64,000 nt of DNA, from assembly GCA_022496185.1 (NCBI GenBank), contig WTXG01000003.1:806001-870000 (forward strand). Direction: 5' to 3'. The stretch is from Multifurca ochricompacta (taxonomy: Eukaryota; Basidiomycota; Agaricomycetes; Russulales; Russulaceae). The translations under genes were made by a program, and so were the position numbers. Shown one piece after another: positions 61,834 through 64,000 of this stretch (its first letter is position 1; the number at the start of each line of letters is the position of its first letter). The notes under the pieces were generated by a model. That model did no database searches, was not told the origin of the DNA, and worked only from the letters and a program-made list of their open reading frames with translations.

Positions 61834-64000
61834 ATGTCTCTTACAGCCGCTTTATCTGCTGAGCGTTTCCTCACAGATCGCAATGCGCCAATAGTCAGCC
61901 TTCAGGTGGCTCACACTTTCGCACAACTGAGGTAGGTGGTTTAAGCTGTCACCTTCTTGATCTTACCCAGGACCATGCTGATCATCGTTTTCTCTTACCT
62001 TTCCAATGCCCTTAAAATCATCATAGTTCTAGGGAGAAAAACTATGCCCATCATCTATCGGAGGCTTCCTGGGCAGGTGCTCGCATCATCTTAGGACAGT
62101 GGACTCCCTTCACCGAGAAGCTATATGATCTCTTGATCCTTACGTTCAGCGAGAATGGGACAATCACTGACATCAACGCACTGAGAGATAAATCTGGTCT
62201 CTCGACAGACGAGTGGGAGCGTGTTCTTGAGTTTGCCAGCCAAGTAACCACTTATTGTTCAACTTCGGACTATGAGTAACGGTGCTCATTGTCAATGCGT
62301 AGGCGCTGTCCAACCTTGCGAATTATAAAAGCTTCGGTTTTACTAAATTCATCCCACGTGTACCACAAGAGAAGCTCTCTGCGGTTATCGAGAATTCACC
62401 TAACGCTGCAAATGCTATTCCGCTCTGGAATGAAGTATGAAATCATCCGGTAACTCCTCCCGCGGCACTTATTCTTATTTGAACCTCTATGCCACCTTTT
62501 ACAGTTGAAAGAACACGTCTATGCTTTGGAGCCCGAGGCCAGTCTCTTCATTGGCAAGCGAAGTCTTGGCCAAGTCAGCAACTATTACCTTGGAGATTCC
62601 ATCACGGACGACGAAGTTGTCGCGGTTCAGGCCGCTGCTGAGAAGATAGGGATAGATATACTCAATACTCGGTATGCGCCTACTGCCCCCCGACGCTGTG
62701 ATCCATTCTACACAGGTCTTTTTTATACAGTGTCCGAAAAAACAGTCCGAAGGATTTCGTCATCCTGGTTGCTTCAGTAGACACCCGACCAGATGCGGTG
62801 CACGACTTTTCACTCAAAGGGGGCGATGCCAAACTAACCGTTAGGTATGGCGACTTTGCCGGGCCTTTGTCCCGTGTCGTGAAAGCCCTTACTGAGGTGC
62901 GCTGACATTTAATGCGCCCCCGCACTCGTTGTTGTTACGAAGTACTATCTAGGCGAAGGACCACGCTGCCAACAAGCACCAGAGTGCCATGATTGAAGAT
63001 TACATCGCGTCGTGCGCCCCGGCTTGCTGTAATCTGGGACACTCTAAGCTCACCTTTTGTCCCGTTCAGATTCCGGAGCGGGTCCATCGAGAACACAAGC
63101 AGGGTTCCAGAAACTGGGTAAAGGACGTCGGCCCAGTCGTAGAAAGCTACATTGGGTTTATCGAGACCTATGTGGATCCGTACGGGGGTCGTGCGAATGG
63201 GAAGGTGAAGTAGTATTCGTGGTCTGTTGCTGACTCTTACTTATCCTTGGTCAGGCTTCACGGCCGTTGTGAATAAGGAACTCAGCGCGAAATACGAGAC
63301 ACTTGTGAACGATGCTCCAAAGCTTATAGAAGACCTACCTTGGGGAAAAGACTTTGAGGTCGACGTTTTCAAGAAACCGGACTTTACTGCTCTTGAAGTT
63401 CTGTCATTTGCCACTGGTGGTACGTCGTCCCTTCGTACCATGTTAATCAAACTCAGAACGAGGCAACCATTTTGAGGCATACCGGCCGGCATCAATGTAA
63501 GTACCGCTCTCTGTTTGAAGTTAGTAAGAATTGGAAGAGCGCCTCTAGATTCCGGTAAGCGGTTTGCCTTGGTGTCTCTCGGCACGCTTCGACAACTCTT
63601 CTCTCAGAACTACTACGAGATTCGGGAATCAGACGGTTTCAAGAACGTCTCACTTGCCAACATATTAGGCGCAAAGTCTCCTGGTACGAAAGCATGAATT
63701 GGCCTTGAGTTGGTCGTGATAAATTACTAGACGAATTTCCCTTCATCCATCCTGACGACGTCGCCCTCTACAAGAAATGGGAAACAAAATCTTTTGAGGT
63801 ACAGGTTGCGAACCACGAATTGCTAGGTCACGGCTCGGGAAAGCTATTCAAGGAAGAAGCCGATGGCAAGAAAAATTTCGACCCAGAGAAGGTATGGCCA
63901 CCAGTCCAGCTCCCATCCAGCCTTACTAACCCTTCGGGAAGGTGATCAACCCCCTTACTGGCGAACCGGTGTGAGTCGTTCATCATTTTATAAGCTTCCA
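61834..64000 (+). CDS. Dipeptidyl peptidase III (M49), C-terminus cut off by the window
   Basis: A cytosolic zinc exopeptidase that removes dipeptides from oligopeptides. Segments seen: [109 protein letters not shown]; and the zinc motif [12 protein letters not shown] (about 63816 on). Two net -1 breaks lie at about 63093 (A run) and 63195 (G). The conserved GIPAGINIPNYYEIRE is built from a 20-nt exon, a 6-nt microexon (63549-63554) and a following exon. The last visible exon ends near 63970 in NPLTGEP, and an intron runs off the edge. The remaining metal ligand motif (EECRAD-type) lies beyond the window. Confidence 0.92.

Overview
The window is nuclear DNA of a filamentous basidiomycete, most likely an Agaricomycete. 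Genes are densely packed on both strands and cut by many 45-80 nt GT-AG introns (a few GC-AG). The products have clear fungal families: SEC16, the PI4-kinase PIK1, GT15 mannosyltransferases, NUR1 and YME1. There is no operon structure, phage, transposon or CRISPR. I reconstructed gene models by hand from exon reading frames, splice signals and conserved family motifs; no alignment or search was run.

Layout: 364-3526 Pumilio-type RNA-binding protein (+); 4168-9484 SEC16, COPII assembly (+); 9698-10903 OST3/OST6 oligosaccharyltransferase subunit (-); 11032-14721 PIK1 (+); 14880-20453 three tandem GT15 alpha-mannosyltransferases (all -); 20560-22792 CCCH zinc-finger/RS-rich/coiled-coil protein (+); 22988-23079 intron-containing tRNA-Ile(UAU) (-); 23298-24230 stand-alone ABC ATPase (-); 24421-25733 TOM40 (-); 26165-27666 single-pass membrane protein (-); 28092-29485 NUR1 (+); 29662-30970 fructose-1,6-bisphosphatase (-); 31248-33306 C2H2 transcription factor (-); 33648-34615 PMP3-like protein (+); 35045-37347 PNGase A-like amidase (+); 37539-40949 C1-THF synthase (-); 41404-42217 mitochondrial GrpE (+); 42323-43813 mitochondrial Phe-tRNA synthetase (-); 43953-45134 unknown nuclear-type protein (+); 45630-47491 F-box protein (+); 47723-51258 RAD3/XPD helicase (+); 52646-55633 YME1 i-AAA protease (-); 55733-56904 cyclin-D1-binding-protein-like (+); 57258-59571 GH5 mannanase-like protein (-); 60045-61634 intronless mitochondrial TPR-type protein (+); 61834-end dipeptidyl peptidase III (+, cut by the window edge).

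Two themes link neighbours. One is secretion and glycoprotein handling: SEC16, OST3, PIK1, three GT15 enzymes and PNGase A. The other is mitochondrial biogenesis: TOM40, GrpE, mitochondrial PheRS, YME1, and a C1-THF synthase with a potential mitochondrial alternative start. These are housekeeping genes lying near one another, not a gene cluster with one job.

The most striking sequence-level observation is that about half of the genes, including ones essential in yeast (SEC16, PIK1, RAD3), carry net -1 frame breaks, mostly at short homopolymers, while the protein sequence on both sides stays conserved. This looks like uncorrected deletion errors in the assembly, not biology. The best biological leads are a GT15 paralogue and a GH5 mannanase-like protein that keep their folds but have lost hallmark catalytic residues, a 6-nt microexon in DPP III, GC-AG introns, and the possible dual targeting of C1-THF synthase.
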